Part shown: piece by piece, positions 8,140 through 16,595 of the stretch | Layout: every line of letters begins with the position of its first letter | Position numbering within the stretch: position 1 is the stretch's first letter | Assembly (NCBI RefSeq): GCF_000746205.1 | Contig: NZ_JQKV01000002.1 | Location: 620,001-684,000, forward strand | Source: Halorubrum sp. BV1 | Lineage (GTDB): Archaea; Halobacteriota; Halobacteria; Halobacteriales; Haloferacaceae | Reading direction: 5' to 3' | DNA: 64,000 nt | Notes under the pieces: model-generated | What the model saw: only the letters and a program-made list of their open reading frames with translations | The model's database searches: none | Told to the model about the DNA's origin: nothing | Position numbers and translations under genes: made by a program

Positions 8140-8946
8140 ATGGTCGGACACACGCAGTACGACTTCAGCGGCGAGACCGCCATCGTCACCGGCTCTACGA
8201 AGGGTATCGGTCGGGGCATTGCTGCCGGGTTGGCCGACGCCGACGCCAACGTCGTCGTAAACTCCCGGACGGAGTCAGAAGTGAATGCCACCGCCGCAGA
8301 ACTGGACGAGCGCGGCGCGGGCCGCATCGTCGGTATCACCGCAGATGTCGGGTCGACCGACGACATCGACACGCTCGTTGACCGGACGATCGACGAGTTC
8401 GGGCAGATCGATCTGCTGGTCAACAACGCGGCCGTCTGGCCCGAGGAGAAGTCGCTGGTCGACTCCGATCTCGAACAGTGGAACCACACGATGGCCGTCA
8501 ACGTCCGCGCACAGTACTACGCCGCAAAGCGAGTCGCACGGCATATGATCGACGAGGACGTCGAGGGCTGTATCGTCAACCACACGAGCCAAGCCGGCGA
8601 CCGCCGGACGGGTCCCTTCGGGCTGTACGGCATCTCGAAGACGTCTATTAACGGGCTGACTTGGCGGATGGCACAGGAGCTAGCCGAACACGGCATCCGG
8701 ATGAACGCGGTCTCGACAGACGTGACCGAGACCGCCCAGCTCCGCCATGAGGCCGAGCAAGAGGCGGCGGACGACCCAGACCGAACCGCCGAGGAGATTC
8801 TTCGAGCCCGGGGCGAGCGGCGACCGCTCGGCCGACTCGGACAGCCCGAAGATCTCGCCGACGCGGTGCTGTGGCTCGCGAGCGACCGCGCGGACTACGT
8901 CGTCGGCGACACCGTCCGTGTCAGCGGAGGCGGCAATCTCGAGTAA
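8140..8946 (+). CDS. Short-chain dehydrogenase/reductase (sugar or keto-acid dehydrogenase)
   Basis: This 268-residue classical SDR has the cofactor motif TGSTKGIG at residues 17-24, the NNA motif in LLVNNAAVWPEE, catalytic Ser in NHTSQAG and the Y-x-x-x-K pair in LYGISKTS, and a C-terminal SGGGNL end. I start at ATG 8140 (MVGHTQYDFSG), which leaves a normal SDR length. It is two bases before the lactonase gene start, so the two are co-transcribed. In L-rhamnose/L-fucose oxidation an SDR does either the first step (sugar to lactone) or the oxidation of the 2-keto-3-deoxy acid; pairing with a lactonase favours the first step. Confidence 0.78.
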   Translation: MVGHTQYDFSGETAIVTGSTKGIGRGIAAGLADADANVVVNSRTESEVNATAAELDERGAGRIVGITADVGSTDDIDTLVDRTIDEFGQIDLLVNNAAVWPEEKSLVDSDLEQWNHTMAVNVRAQYYAAKRVARHMIDEDVEGCIVNHTSQAGDRRTGPFGLYGISKTSINGLTWRMAQELAEHGIRMNAVSTDVTETAQLRHEAEQEAADDPDRTAEEILRARGERRPLGRLGQPEDLADAVLWLASDRADYVVGDTVRVSGGGNLE

Positions 8947-8948
8947 CC

Positions 8949-9818
8949 ATGCGCCTCATCGACACCCACACTCACACCTGGGGACCCGACACCGCGGAAC
9001 TTCCCTGGCCCGAGTCGGTCCTCCCGCCGGGGTGGGACGGTCCGTACACCGCCCACGACCTCGTCGGAGATATGGACGCGGCCGGCGTCGAGGAGGCCGT
9101 GATGGTGACGTCGCCGATATACGGCCGCGGCGTTCGGGCGAACGAGTATACGATGCGTTCCATAGAGGCGTATCCGGACCGCCTGTGGGGGGTCGGCCTG
9201 ATGGACTTCTACGGCGACCCCGACGACGTACGGACGGCGCTCCGCCGGGTCGTCGGCCACGACCGAATGTTGGGCGTCCGGATGCACGCGTGTCTCGAGT
9301 ACGAGGAGCACTCGACGGAGTTGGATCGGACCGCCGACTGGGTCCTCGACGACGAACTGGAACCGGTCTGGACCGAGGCCGCTCGACAGGGAGCGTCCGT
9401 GTTCATCTTTCCGAAGGCCGAACAGCTCTCGATGGTCGCGACCCTCGCGGAGCGGCACCCGGACGTCCAGCTGATCGTGGATCACATGGCGTTCCCCGAC
9501 GAGACGACGAGTCCCGACGCGGCCCCCTGGGCGGACTTCGAGATGGTGGCCGATCACGAGAACGTCGCAGTCAAGGTGAGCTCTCTTCCGCGCTCTAGCG
9601 AGGAGGGCTGGCCCTACGAGGACCTGTGGGGATACGTCCGCAACCTCGCGGACTGGTTCGGCACCGACCGCCTGCTGCTCGGGTCGGACTACCCGTGGAT
9701 GGACGACTGGGCTGAATACGAGACGTGTCTCTCGTGGGTCGAAGAGGTTCCCTTCCTGTCGGCACGCGATTACTCGTATTTGGCCCACCGGACCTTCGAG
9801 TCGATACTGAGGGGCTGA
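8949..9818 (+). CDS. Amidohydrolase-family sugar lactonase candidate
   Basis: This 289-residue protein of the amidohydrolase 2 (TIM-barrel, cog3618-like) family includes L-fucono- and L-rhamnono-lactonases and 2-pyrone-dicarboxylate lactonase. The N-terminal metal motif is DTHTHTW (H7, H9); later ligands are His in IVDHMAFPD and Asp in LLLGSDYPWMD. ATG 8949 follows the SDR stop by two bases. It would hydrolyse the lactone made by the SDR to the free aldonate for the divergently encoded dehydratase. The reaction is inferred from family and neighbours; amino-acid or pyrone lactone substrates are alternatives. Confidence 0.68.
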   Translation: MRLIDTHTHTWGPDTAELPWPESVLPPGWDGPYTAHDLVGDMDAAGVEEAVMVTSPIYGRGVRANEYTMRSIEAYPDRLWGVGLMDFYGDPDDVRTALRRVVGHDRMLGVRMHACLEYEEHSTELDRTADWVLDDELEPVWTEAARQGASVFIFPKAEQLSMVATLAERHPDVQLIVDHMAFPDETTSPDAAPWADFEMVADHENVAVKVSSLPRSSEEGWPYEDLWGYVRNLADWFGTDRLLLGSDYPWMDDWAEYETCLSWVEEVPFLSARDYSYLAHRTFESILRG

Positions 9819-9993
9819 CCGCATCTCCCACGTAGATGTTCACCGAACCTCCGAGGTGAAATTCCACGACGCTTCCACAACGAAGCAGATACTACCGACG
9901 GGTGGTCGAGATCGTTCGCTGGTATCGGCTCGTCTGAACGCGCTCTCCGCTGTGATCCCAAACACCTAATTGTCTCTCACACGACGTTCCGGT

Positions 9994-10449
9994 ATGGCAT
10001 ACGATCGCATACTGCTCGCAATCGGCCCGGATGATCGGGACAGTCTGGATACGCTGGTGGACGCCGCCATCAACCTTGCGGAGCCCTCGAACGCGAGTGT
10101 GTCACTCCTGTACGCCTTTCCGAGAGACGACTACGAGGCAGTGATGGAACAGATGAGTATCGATACGACGACCAGCGGTCTCACACCCGACGAGGTCGCA
10201 CAGCGTCACGAGAGCGTCAGAGAACCGGGCGATCGGCTGGAGTCGCTGGGAATCGACTACGAGATCCGAGGTGTCTCGGGTGGGAACCTCGCGGATCAGG
10301 TCGTGCGAACGATAGAGCGGAGCGGTGCCGACGTGGCCGTTGTCGGGGGGACCAAGCGGTCCCCGGCCGGGAAGGCGATGTTCGGCGATCACGCCCAACA
10401 GGTCCTCCTAAATGCGCCCGTGCCGGTGGTGTACGTCAAGCGAGAGTAG
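9994..10449 (+). CDS. Universal stress protein (UspA domain)
   Basis: A 151-residue single Usp-domain protein that starts MAYDRILLAIGPDD and ends with the ATP-binding type loop GGTKRSPAGKAMFGDHAQQVLLNAPVPV (a G-2x-G-9x-G(S/N)-like element), suggesting nucleotide binding. I use ATG 9994 because the Usp fold begins immediately there. It stands alone on the plus strand, 175 bases after the lactonase gene. Its role is unknown; haloarchaea carry many such proteins, and location in a catabolic island does not prove a link. Confidence 0.85.
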   Translation: MAYDRILLAIGPDDRDSLDTLVDAAINLAEPSNASVSLLYAFPRDDYEAVMEQMSIDTTTSGLTPDEVAQRHESVREPGDRLESLGIDYEIRGVSGGNLADQVVRTIERSGADVAVVGGTKRSPAGKAMFGDHAQQVLLNAPVPVVYVKRE

Positions 10450-10687
10450 CGAGCCGTCCGCCGGTCGTCGTGCTTTCGTTGGTCTGATACCGATCAGCGT
10501 GGTACTCTGCAGGTATCGAACCGACCCAGTGTTCTGTAGAGGTGAACGAACAACTGACGAACGAGAACGCTAACCGGGGTATACATTACAAATGTACGTC
10601 TGTCATACCTAACGGCAATTCGTCCCGTGAGAGGTGTTACCACTGGTATTCAGCAGAACGAAACGCCATCGCACACCTACTGAACGA
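10450..10687. other. Convergent intergenic region, no gene seen
   Basis: About 240 bases between the ends of the Usp gene (plus) and the IclR gene (minus). It is less GC-rich than its surroundings. I see no ORF with haloarchaeal coding character and no clear terminator. Confidence 0.5.
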
Positions 10688-11449
10688 TCAGGAGTACGCC
10701 AGATTGATTTCGATGACGTTGGCAGCAGACCGCAGGAGTTCGGGGATATCTGTGTGGAATAGGTCCCCCTGCATCCGAGTCGTCGGTCCAGAGACGCTGA
10801 GCGCCGCCACGAGACCGCCGTCTTCCGGGACGACTGGGGCAGCCACACAGCGCAGGCCGGAGAGCCGCTCCTCCCGGTCGTACGCGTACCCTCGCTCCCG
10901 GATCGTCGCAAGCTCCGCTTGTAATTCTTCTCGATCCGTGATGGTGTTCTCCGTCCGGGCCGGGAGGCCGTGGGTGTCGAGGATCTCGTCGACGCGTTCT
11001 TCGGGCAGTTCTGCGAGGATCGTCTTCCCGAGCGCGGTGCAGTGGAGTTTCACCCGCTTGCCCGCGTACGTATCGACCGTGACGGCCTCAGTCCCTTCGG
11101 CACGGGTAATGTAGACGCCTTCTCCGTGTTCCTCGACGGCCGCGTTGGCCGTCTCACCCGTCTTTTCCGCCAGTGCTTTGACCTCCGGTCGGGCCTTTTC
11201 GTAGATGTCCATCCGGTTCCGCTTGTACTCTCCCAGTTCGAGAAACCGCAGGCCGACGCGATAGGTGGTGCCCTCGTTCGTGACGTACCCCTCGTCTTCC
11301 AGCGTTTTGAGGTGGTTGTGGACCGTGCTCTTCGTCATGTCGAGATCCTTCGCCACCGCTGTCACGCCCGCCCCGTCTAACCGTTTCAGGGCCTCGACGA
11401 TCCGCAGCGACGTCCTCGTCGCGGTGATCGTATTTTCGTCTGTTGGCAT
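10688..11449 (-). CDS. IclR-family transcriptional regulator
   Basis: A 253-residue regulator with an N-terminal winged helix-turn-helix (about residues 10-70, including GVTAVAKDLDMTKSTVHNHL split across the recognition helix) and a C-terminal IclR effector-binding domain (about 75-250, with LHCTALGKTILAEL and YAYDREERLSGLRC segments). I start at ATG 11449, matching the IclR N-terminus. IclR proteins in haloarchaea control sugar catabolic genes (XacR of the xylose/arabinose pathway is one). As the only transcription factor in the island it is the best candidate to control the kinase/aldolase genes behind it, the divergent ABC importer and possibly the deoxysugar operons. The inducer is unknown. 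Confidence 0.85.
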   Translation of the reverse strand: MPTDENTITATRTSLRIVEALKRLDGAGVTAVAKDLDMTKSTVHNHLKTLEDEGYVTNEGTTYRVGLRFLELGEYKRNRMDIYEKARPEVKALAEKTGETANAAVEEHGEGVYITRAEGTEAVTVDTYAGKRVKLHCTALGKTILAELPEERVDEILDTHGLPARTENTITDREELQAELATIRERGYAYDREERLSGLRCVAAPVVPEDGGLVAALSVSGPTTRMQGDLFHTDIPELLRSAANVIEINLAYS

Positions 11450-11516
11450 ACCCCGAAGAGGATCCCCAACCCACATAACTCTGTTCACTAGAGCGGAACA
11501 ACCCCCAGTGTGGTCG

Positions 11517-12482
11517 CTACGACAGCCAGGGGATGTCGTCGTGGAACCGTCGGAGCGCGTCGGGGCCGGTCAGCGCCGTCACGGCACCGGCCTGAGTCGT
11601 CGCGACAGCGCCGGCGGCGTTCGCGAGTGCGAGCGCACGGTTCGGGTCTTCGACTCCGTGTGTCAGCGCCGCAACAAACCCCGCGAGGAACGCGTCGCCG
11701 GCACCAGTGGCGTCGGCGGGATCGACCTCGTATCCCTCGTGTCGGGCCTGTCCGGTCACTGGGCTGTCGTCGGTACCGAAACAAAACGCGCCCGCCTCTC
11801 CGAGAGTCAGCACCACGGTGTGTGGCCCCTCGTCGGCGACGGAACGGGCTAACGCCGCCGGCTCGCCGGCCTCGAAGCCCGCGACCGACAGCTCATCCGG
11901 TGTCGCTTTGACGACGTCGACATCCGGCAGCGCGCCTCGGACGACGGCACGGAACTCGTGGGGGCTGTGCCACATCTCCGGCCGCCAGTTTGGATCGAGC
12001 GACACCGTACAGCGGTCGGCGGCTCGCGATTGGAGTTCGAGCGTCGCAGAGCGACTCGGCTCGACGCTCATCGTCACCCCGGTCGTGTGGACCCACGACA
12101 CCGACTCCAGGGTGTCGTCGGAGACAGTACCCTGTCGCAGTCTGGTGTCTGCCCCTCGCTCCCGGTAGAAGGCGAACGACGGCCCCCGTTCGGCGTCGTG
12201 TGTGACCAGCGCGACCGTCGTCCGCGCGTCGTCGTCCGTCACGAGCAGGTCGTCCGGGATGGCAGAGGCCGCAAAGTGTTCCCGGAGGAACACGCCGAGA
12301 TCGTCGGTCGCCAGCCGCGTCCAGCACAGAGGCGGGACGCCGAGGCGTTCGAGCGCCATCGCAGCGTTCGCACCGGAACCTCCGAAGGGGGGTTCATACC
12401 CGCCGGTGTCACCCGGCGGCCCGGGGGTGCGTGGGACGAAGTCCACGAGAGAGTCGCCAGCGACCAGAATCGTCGGATTCAT
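11517..12482 (-). CDS. PfkB-family carbohydrate kinase
   Basis: A 321-residue ribokinase/PfkB protein with the substrate-binding GGSGANAAMALERLG motif (about 35-49) and the catalytic ATGAGDAFLAGF motif near residue 255. I start at ATG 12482 (MNPTILVAGDSLVDFVP), although two further upstream in-frame ATGs exist. It lies upstream of IclR by 67 bases and downstream of the transaldolase-like gene, all on the minus strand. It resembles fructokinases, and it is similar in plan to the kinase at 58.2 kb, yet its neighbour suggests a ketose or deoxy-ketose substrate whose phosphate is then cleaved by the aldolase. Confidence 0.8.
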   Translation of the reverse strand: MNPTILVAGDSLVDFVPRTPGPPGDTGGYEPPFGGSGANAAMALERLGVPPLCWTRLATDDLGVFLREHFAASAIPDDLLVTDDDARTTVALVTHDAERGPSFAFYRERGADTRLRQGTVSDDTLESVSWVHTTGVTMSVEPSRSATLELQSRAADRCTVSLDPNWRPEMWHSPHEFRAVVRGALPDVDVVKATPDELSVAGFEAGEPAALARSVADEGPHTVVLTLGEAGAFCFGTDDSPVTGQARHEGYEVDPADATGAGDAFLAGFVAALTHGVEDPNRALALANAAGAVATTQAGAVTALTGPDALRRFHDDIPWLS

Positions 12483-12539
12483 GCCCATGCGACTAGATAA
12501 CATTCCCCGGTATTTAGGGGTTCGTTCGGACCCGACTCG

Positions 12540-13196
12540 TCACTCCGAGAGCGGGGGGTCCCTGTCGCCCCAGGCGGACGCGAATCCGGCGACGCTCTCT
12601 GCTGTCTCCGGAGAATCAACGTGTGCGTCGAGCACGGACGGCGACATCGTGATCGCGTCGATTCCGGCCTCGTAGAGGGCGGTCGCCTGTGTGGTGTTTC
12701 GAATACTTGCCGCCAACACCTCGGTCTCGAACCCCTGCGCGTCGAAGATCGATTGGATGCGACGGGTGGTCGCGACCCCGTCGTCGCCGGAATCGTCGAT
12801 GCGACCGACGTACGGAGCGACGAAGGTCGCGTCGTTTTCTGCGGCCACCACCGCTTGCTCGACGGTGAATATCACGGTCGCCCCCGCAGGAACTCCGTCA
12901 GCACGAAGCCGACCCAGCGCCTCGAATCCCGCCCGCGTCGCCGGGATCTTCGCGATGACGTGGTCCGCCCACTCCTGATAGCCACGCGCCTCGCGGACCA
13001 TCCCGTCGGCGTCCTCGGCGAGAACCTGCGCGAACACCGGACCGTCGGTGATCGCGGCTGCGTGTTCCACGACATCTCTGTATCGGCGGTCCGTCTCTGC
13101 GACGATAGACGGGTTCGTCGTCACGCCGGCCAGTCGGACGCGTCTGTCGGCGGTCCGTATCTGTTCCGGCGACGCCGAGTCGATATAGATATTCAT
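12540..13196 (-). CDS. Fructose-6-phosphate aldolase/transaldolase-like protein
   Basis: This 218-residue protein has the size and fold signature of FSA/TalC proteins: MNIYIDSASPEQIRTA at the N-terminus, GVTTNPSIV near residue 24-32, and the Schiff-base lysine in HVIAKIPAT near residue 85. True transaldolases are longer. The family cleaves fructose 6-phosphate or transfers dihydroxyacetone units. The gene precedes a PfkB kinase gene on the same strand with a 57-base gap, so kinase then aldolase is the natural order. The start at 13196 is chosen over 13223 because conserved sequence begins there. The divergent ABC importer could supply the ketose. Confidence 0.72.
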   Translation of the reverse strand: MNIYIDSASPEQIRTADRRVRLAGVTTNPSIVAETDRRYRDVVEHAAAITDGPVFAQVLAEDADGMVREARGYQEWADHVIAKIPATRAGFEALGRLRADGVPAGATVIFTVEQAVVAAENDATFVAPYVGRIDDSGDDGVATTRRIQSIFDAQGFETEVLAASIRNTTQATALYEAGIDAITMSPSVLDAHVDSPETAESVAGFASAWGDRDPPLSE

Positions 13197-13377
13197 ACGG
13201 TGACCCTCGGAACCGAGTCGCATGAAACTATTGCCAAGACGGAAGATCCGAATACACGCGCTGATCCATGTTCGAACCTACCGCCCGCACTGAGGCGTAT
13301 CTCGACACAGAGGGCGGTCAAATAACCAACAGATGGCCGCTGTGTCACTCGGTTGTAGACGTTCAATTATCAACAAT

Positions 13378-13386
13378 CTTTATATG
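13378..13386 (+). promoter_or_regulatory. TATA box of the sugar ABC importer operon
   Basis: The sequence ctttatatg is centred about 27 bases before ATG 13410, so transcription is expected to begin at or next to the start codon. The preceding bases (ggttgtagacgttcaattat) contain short inverted elements (gttg...caac) that could be part of an operator. Confidence 0.7.
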
Positions 13387-13409
13387 GCGCTGGTTTAATT
13401 GACGAATGT

Positions 13410-14618
13410 ATGCGAAGTAGTAACAGGCGGAAAATCCTAAAGTCGACCGGCGCAGCAATCACAACTATCTCACTTGCGGGGTGTAGTGGAAACGGAGGAG
13501 GCGACGGCGGCGACGGCGGCAGCAGCGACGGCGGCAGCGGCGACGGCGGTACCACCGGCGACGCCGGAAGCGGAGGCGGGGAGAACTCTCTCGACAAGAT
13601 CGGGATGTCCGCCTACGTCCGTGGCGGATCGTGGATCACGGCCTACATCGAGGCGGCTGAGTTCTATGCCGAGGACCAGGGCATCGAACTCGACGTTCGA
13701 CCGAACCAACAGAGCGCCCAAAAGCAGGTCTCGGACATCCGCGAGTTCGCCAACGGCGACCACGACGCCATCCTCGTCGGGGTCTGGCAGACCGGCGCGG
13801 CAGAGGGGGCGATTAACCAGGCGATCGAGGGCGGTACTCCGGTGTTCGCGACGAACGCCGACACCGCCAGTTCGGAGATCCCACTGTACGTCGGATTCAG
13901 TAACTACGATGGCGGCGCGAGTTCGGGCGAACAGATGCTCAACGCCCTCGAAGAGCAGTACCCCGACAAGGACACATGGCGCGTGCTGAACATCCGCGGC
14001 CCCCAGGGGAACCAGTCGGCCAATCAGCGTTCACAAGGGTTCGTCGACGTGATGGCCGAGGAGGATCGCGTCGAACTCGTCCAGACGCTTAACGGGGAGT
14101 TCGCTCGCGACGTTGCCCAGTCGACCGTCCAAGAGTTCATCCAAGCGAACGGTCGCGTCGACGGTATCTACTCCGGGAACCTCTCGATGGGGCTGGGCGT
14201 CGTCGGGGCGCTGCGTAACCTCGATATGCTGGTCGAACGAGGCGAAGACGGGCACATCTGCCTGACCCAGATGGACGGCAGCCCTGAGGTGAATCCGCTG
14301 GTCGGCGAGGGGATGATCGACGCGGCGGTCGACCAGCCGAACTACTTCTATAACCCGATCGCGATGTACTACATGCGGGAGTACGTCGAGAGCGGGATGG
14401 ACGACAGCGTCATCCCGGAGGTGGGGTCGGAAGTCACGTCCGATCAGCTGTCTATCGAGCCCGGCCAGCACAAGGACGTTGAACTGTGGTCGGAGCCCAT
14501 CTGGGAGCCGGGAGTCATGCGCGAACAGAACGGCCACCCGTGGTTCCGGACCAACAGCGTTGTCATCACGCAGGACAACTTCGACCAGCCGTTCCTCTGG
14601 GGCAACGTCTGGGGCTAA
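13410..14618 (+). CDS. Sugar ABC transporter substrate-binding lipoprotein
   Basis: This 402-residue secreted binding protein of the ribose/galactose/xylose (Peripla_BP_4) type has an N-terminal Tat-like signal NRRKILKSTGAAITTISLAG directly followed by a lipobox Cys, then a Gly/Asp/Ser linker typical of haloarchaeal lipoproteins (about residues 26-60) that spaces the domain from the membrane. The mature part includes GVWQTGAAEGAINQAIEGG and a GIYSGNLSMGLGVVGAL segment found in this family. It heads the importer operon, seven bases before the permease gene. The ligand is a monosaccharide by family; the context suggests a deoxyhexose or pentose. Confidence 0.85.
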   Translation: MRSSNRRKILKSTGAAITTISLAGCSGNGGGDGGDGGSSDGGSGDGGTTGDAGSGGGENSLDKIGMSAYVRGGSWITAYIEAAEFYAEDQGIELDVRPNQQSAQKQVSDIREFANGDHDAILVGVWQTGAAEGAINQAIEGGTPVFATNADTASSEIPLYVGFSNYDGGASSGEQMLNALEEQYPDKDTWRVLNIRGPQGNQSANQRSQGFVDVMAEEDRVELVQTLNGEFARDVAQSTVQEFIQANGRVDGIYSGNLSMGLGVVGALRNLDMLVERGEDGHICLTQMDGSPEVNPLVGEGMIDAAVDQPNYFYNPIAMYYMREYVESGMDDSVIPEVGSEVTSDQLSIEPGQHKDVELWSEPIWEPGVMREQNGHPWFRTNSVVITQDNFDQPFLWGNVWG

Positions 14619-14625
14619 CGCTAGG

Positions 14626-15633
14626 ATGGCAACAGAACAAGGGTTTTTTGAACGGACGTTCGGGGACCGCGACGACGCACTGCTGACGCTGCTGGACAAC
14701 ATGATCTGGCCGATTCTGGGCATCGTCCTGATCGGGGTCTTGGCGTTCGTCCCACAGACGTTCAGGTCGGCCCAGCTGATCTTGTGGGGCGCTGTCCCGA
14801 TCGGGTTGCTGGTGTTGGCCGAGAGCCTCTGTCTCCTGTCGGGACACTTCGACCTCTCGATCGGGTCGATAGCCGGCTTCTCGGCGATGTTCACCGGGAT
14901 GATCCTCGGAACCTGTCCGAGTTGCTGGGCGCTGACGACAAGCCCGTGGATCGGCTTCGCGATCATCCTCCTCGTCGGGTCGCTTATCGGCCTCGTCAAC
15001 GGTGTGATGATCGCGAAGGTCGGGTTGAATCCGTTCTTGCAGACGCTGGCGTTCCTCATCATCTTCGAGGGCGCGAAGACGGCGATGCAGACCCAGCCAG
15101 TCACCGGGCTTCCGTCCCTGTACACGCAAGTCGGGTCGACGCCGTGGTTCGCCATCGGGGTCATGCTGGTTGCGTTCCTGATCGCCGGGCTCGTGTTGCG
15201 GTACACCTCGTTCGGGCAGGCCGTCTACGCGCTCGGGAGTTCCGAGCACTCCGCCCGTGAGGTTGGGATCGACACCGAACGTCTCATCATCATTATTTAC
15301 ACCATCAGCGGTATTCTGTCGGCGCTCGCCGGGCTGATGTTGACCGGCTTCGTCGGCGTCGTCCCGCCGCTGATCGGCGAAGGACTGGTGTTCCAAGCGT
15401 TCGCCGGCGCGGTCATCGGCGGTATCAGTCTCTTCGGCGGCCGCGGGAAGATCACCGGCGCCCTCGGTGGCGTCATCCTCATTCAAGTCATCCAGTCGGC
15501 GCTAAACAACAGCCCGGTCATCGGCGCGACACAGATTCAGATGATAAACGGAATCGTCCTGTTGACGGCGATCCTCCTGTACAGCACCCAGAGTAAGCTT
15601 CGCGCTCGCATTCTCGCGAGTGGTTCGGTATGA
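14626..15633 (+). CDS. Sugar ABC transporter permease (RbsC/FrcC type)
   Basis: A 335-residue polytopic membrane protein of the branched-chain/ribose permease family, with about eight to ten hydrophobic segments and the typical DLSIGSIAGFSAMFTG motif near residue 80-95 and an FGGRGKITGALGGV segment near 275-290. Residues 1-25 are cytosolic. I start at ATG 14626, after the binding-protein stop; the long upstream reading frame overlaps that gene. Its stop overlaps the ATPase start by four bases, showing coupling. It would form the homodimeric channel of a monosaccharide importer. Confidence 0.88.
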   Translation: MATEQGFFERTFGDRDDALLTLLDNMIWPILGIVLIGVLAFVPQTFRSAQLILWGAVPIGLLVLAESLCLLSGHFDLSIGSIAGFSAMFTGMILGTCPSCWALTTSPWIGFAIILLVGSLIGLVNGVMIAKVGLNPFLQTLAFLIIFEGAKTAMQTQPVTGLPSLYTQVGSTPWFAIGVMLVAFLIAGLVLRYTSFGQAVYALGSSEHSAREVGIDTERLIIIIYTISGILSALAGLMLTGFVGVVPPLIGEGLVFQAFAGAVIGGISLFGGRGKITGALGGVILIQVIQSALNNSPVIGATQIQMINGIVLLTAILLYSTQSKLRARILASGSV

Positions 15634-16457
15634 GCGTCGAAGACGAGGCCACGACGGAACAGCAGCAGGCAGGGAGCGTCGACGCCGATACGGCCGGGAC
15701 GCCGAAGCTCCGAGTGGAAAACCTCACCAAGCAGTTCGGTCGTATCGTCGCCGTCGAGGACGTCTCACTCGACATCCGTCCCTCGGAGGTGTTCGCGCTC
15801 GTCGGTGACAACGGTGCCGGCAAGTCGACGCTGATGAACATGCTCAGCGGCGTCCACGAACCGACGGAGGGACAGATCTACAAGGACGGCCAACCGATGA
15901 GCTTCGGCAACCCGTCCGACGCCCGCAACAACGGCATCGAGACCGTCTACCAGGACCTCGCGTTGATGGACGACCTCGACATCGCGACGAATATCTTCAT
16001 GGGCCAGTTCCCTCGGGCTGGCTTTGGTCCACTGAAGGTCATCGATTGGGACGAGACCTACGAGCGGGCCGAACGGATCATGATGGACCGGCTCGGCCGA
16101 GACTTAGACATCAAAACCGAGGTGGAGTTCCTCTCGGGCGGCCAGCGACAGCTCGTCGCAATCGGTCGGTCGCTCGCGTTCGATCCTGACGTCATCATTC
16201 TCGATGAGCCCACGAGCGCGCTGTCGGTCGACGCGACCCGGCTCGTCCAGGACACCATCGACACACTGGCCGACCAAGGGATCACGATCGTTATCGTCAG
16301 CCACAACATCGAGTCGGTGCTGACACACGCCGACCGCATCGGCGTCCTGTTCCGGGGCTCGCTCGTCGATATCAAACAGCCGGAGGAGACCGACTTAGAG
16401 GAGTTGAACGAGCTAATGACGACCGGGACGGTGGCGAGCGGTCGTCTCGACGACTAA
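15630..16457 (+). CDS. Sugar ABC transporter ATPase, single domain (FrcA type)
   Basis: A 275-residue ABC ATPase with Walker A GDNGAGKST (59-67), signature FLSGGQRQL near 170 and Walker B VIILDEPTSAL near 189-199. Most ribose/xylose-type importers use a fused two-domain ATPase of about 500 residues; this one has a single complete domain like the fructose importer FrcA, so it should work as a homodimer. The N-terminal 25 residues form a polar extension before the ABC fold. It ends the importer operon, and the next gene has its own promoter. Confidence 0.87.
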   Translation: MSVEDEATTEQQQAGSVDADTAGTPKLRVENLTKQFGRIVAVEDVSLDIRPSEVFALVGDNGAGKSTLMNMLSGVHEPTEGQIYKDGQPMSFGNPSDARNNGIETVYQDLALMDDLDIATNIFMGQFPRAGFGPLKVIDWDETYERAERIMMDRLGRDLDIKTEVEFLSGGQRQLVAIGRSLAFDPDVIILDEPTSALSVDATRLVQDTIDTLADQGITIVIVSHNIESVLTHADRIGVLFRGSLVDIKQPEETDLEELNELMTTGTVASGRLDD

Positions 16458-16564
16458 CGAGGACCGCTGCCTGCGTCCGCGGTTCTCGGCTTTTGCCCTG
16501 CTGTCCTCGGCTCCCGTGAACGGAAAGTGCCGCGACCCGCGGGACGCACGGAACCACCCCTCGG

Positions 16565-16572
16565 TTTTTCAA
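16565..16572 (+). promoter_or_regulatory. TATA-like box for the SMP-30 lactonase gene
   Basis: The sequence tttttcaa is centred 27 bases before ATG 16596. This supports the shorter start and independent transcription from the ABC importer operon. Confidence 0.5.
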
Positions 16573-16595
16573 CCCCACCGGCCGTGAGTGGTGGT

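Noticed and set aside
10542..11114. A 190-codon plus-strand frame across the IclR gene end
   Set aside because: Ser/Arg-rich shadow of the IclR gene; the 5' part in the intergenic region has no coding character.
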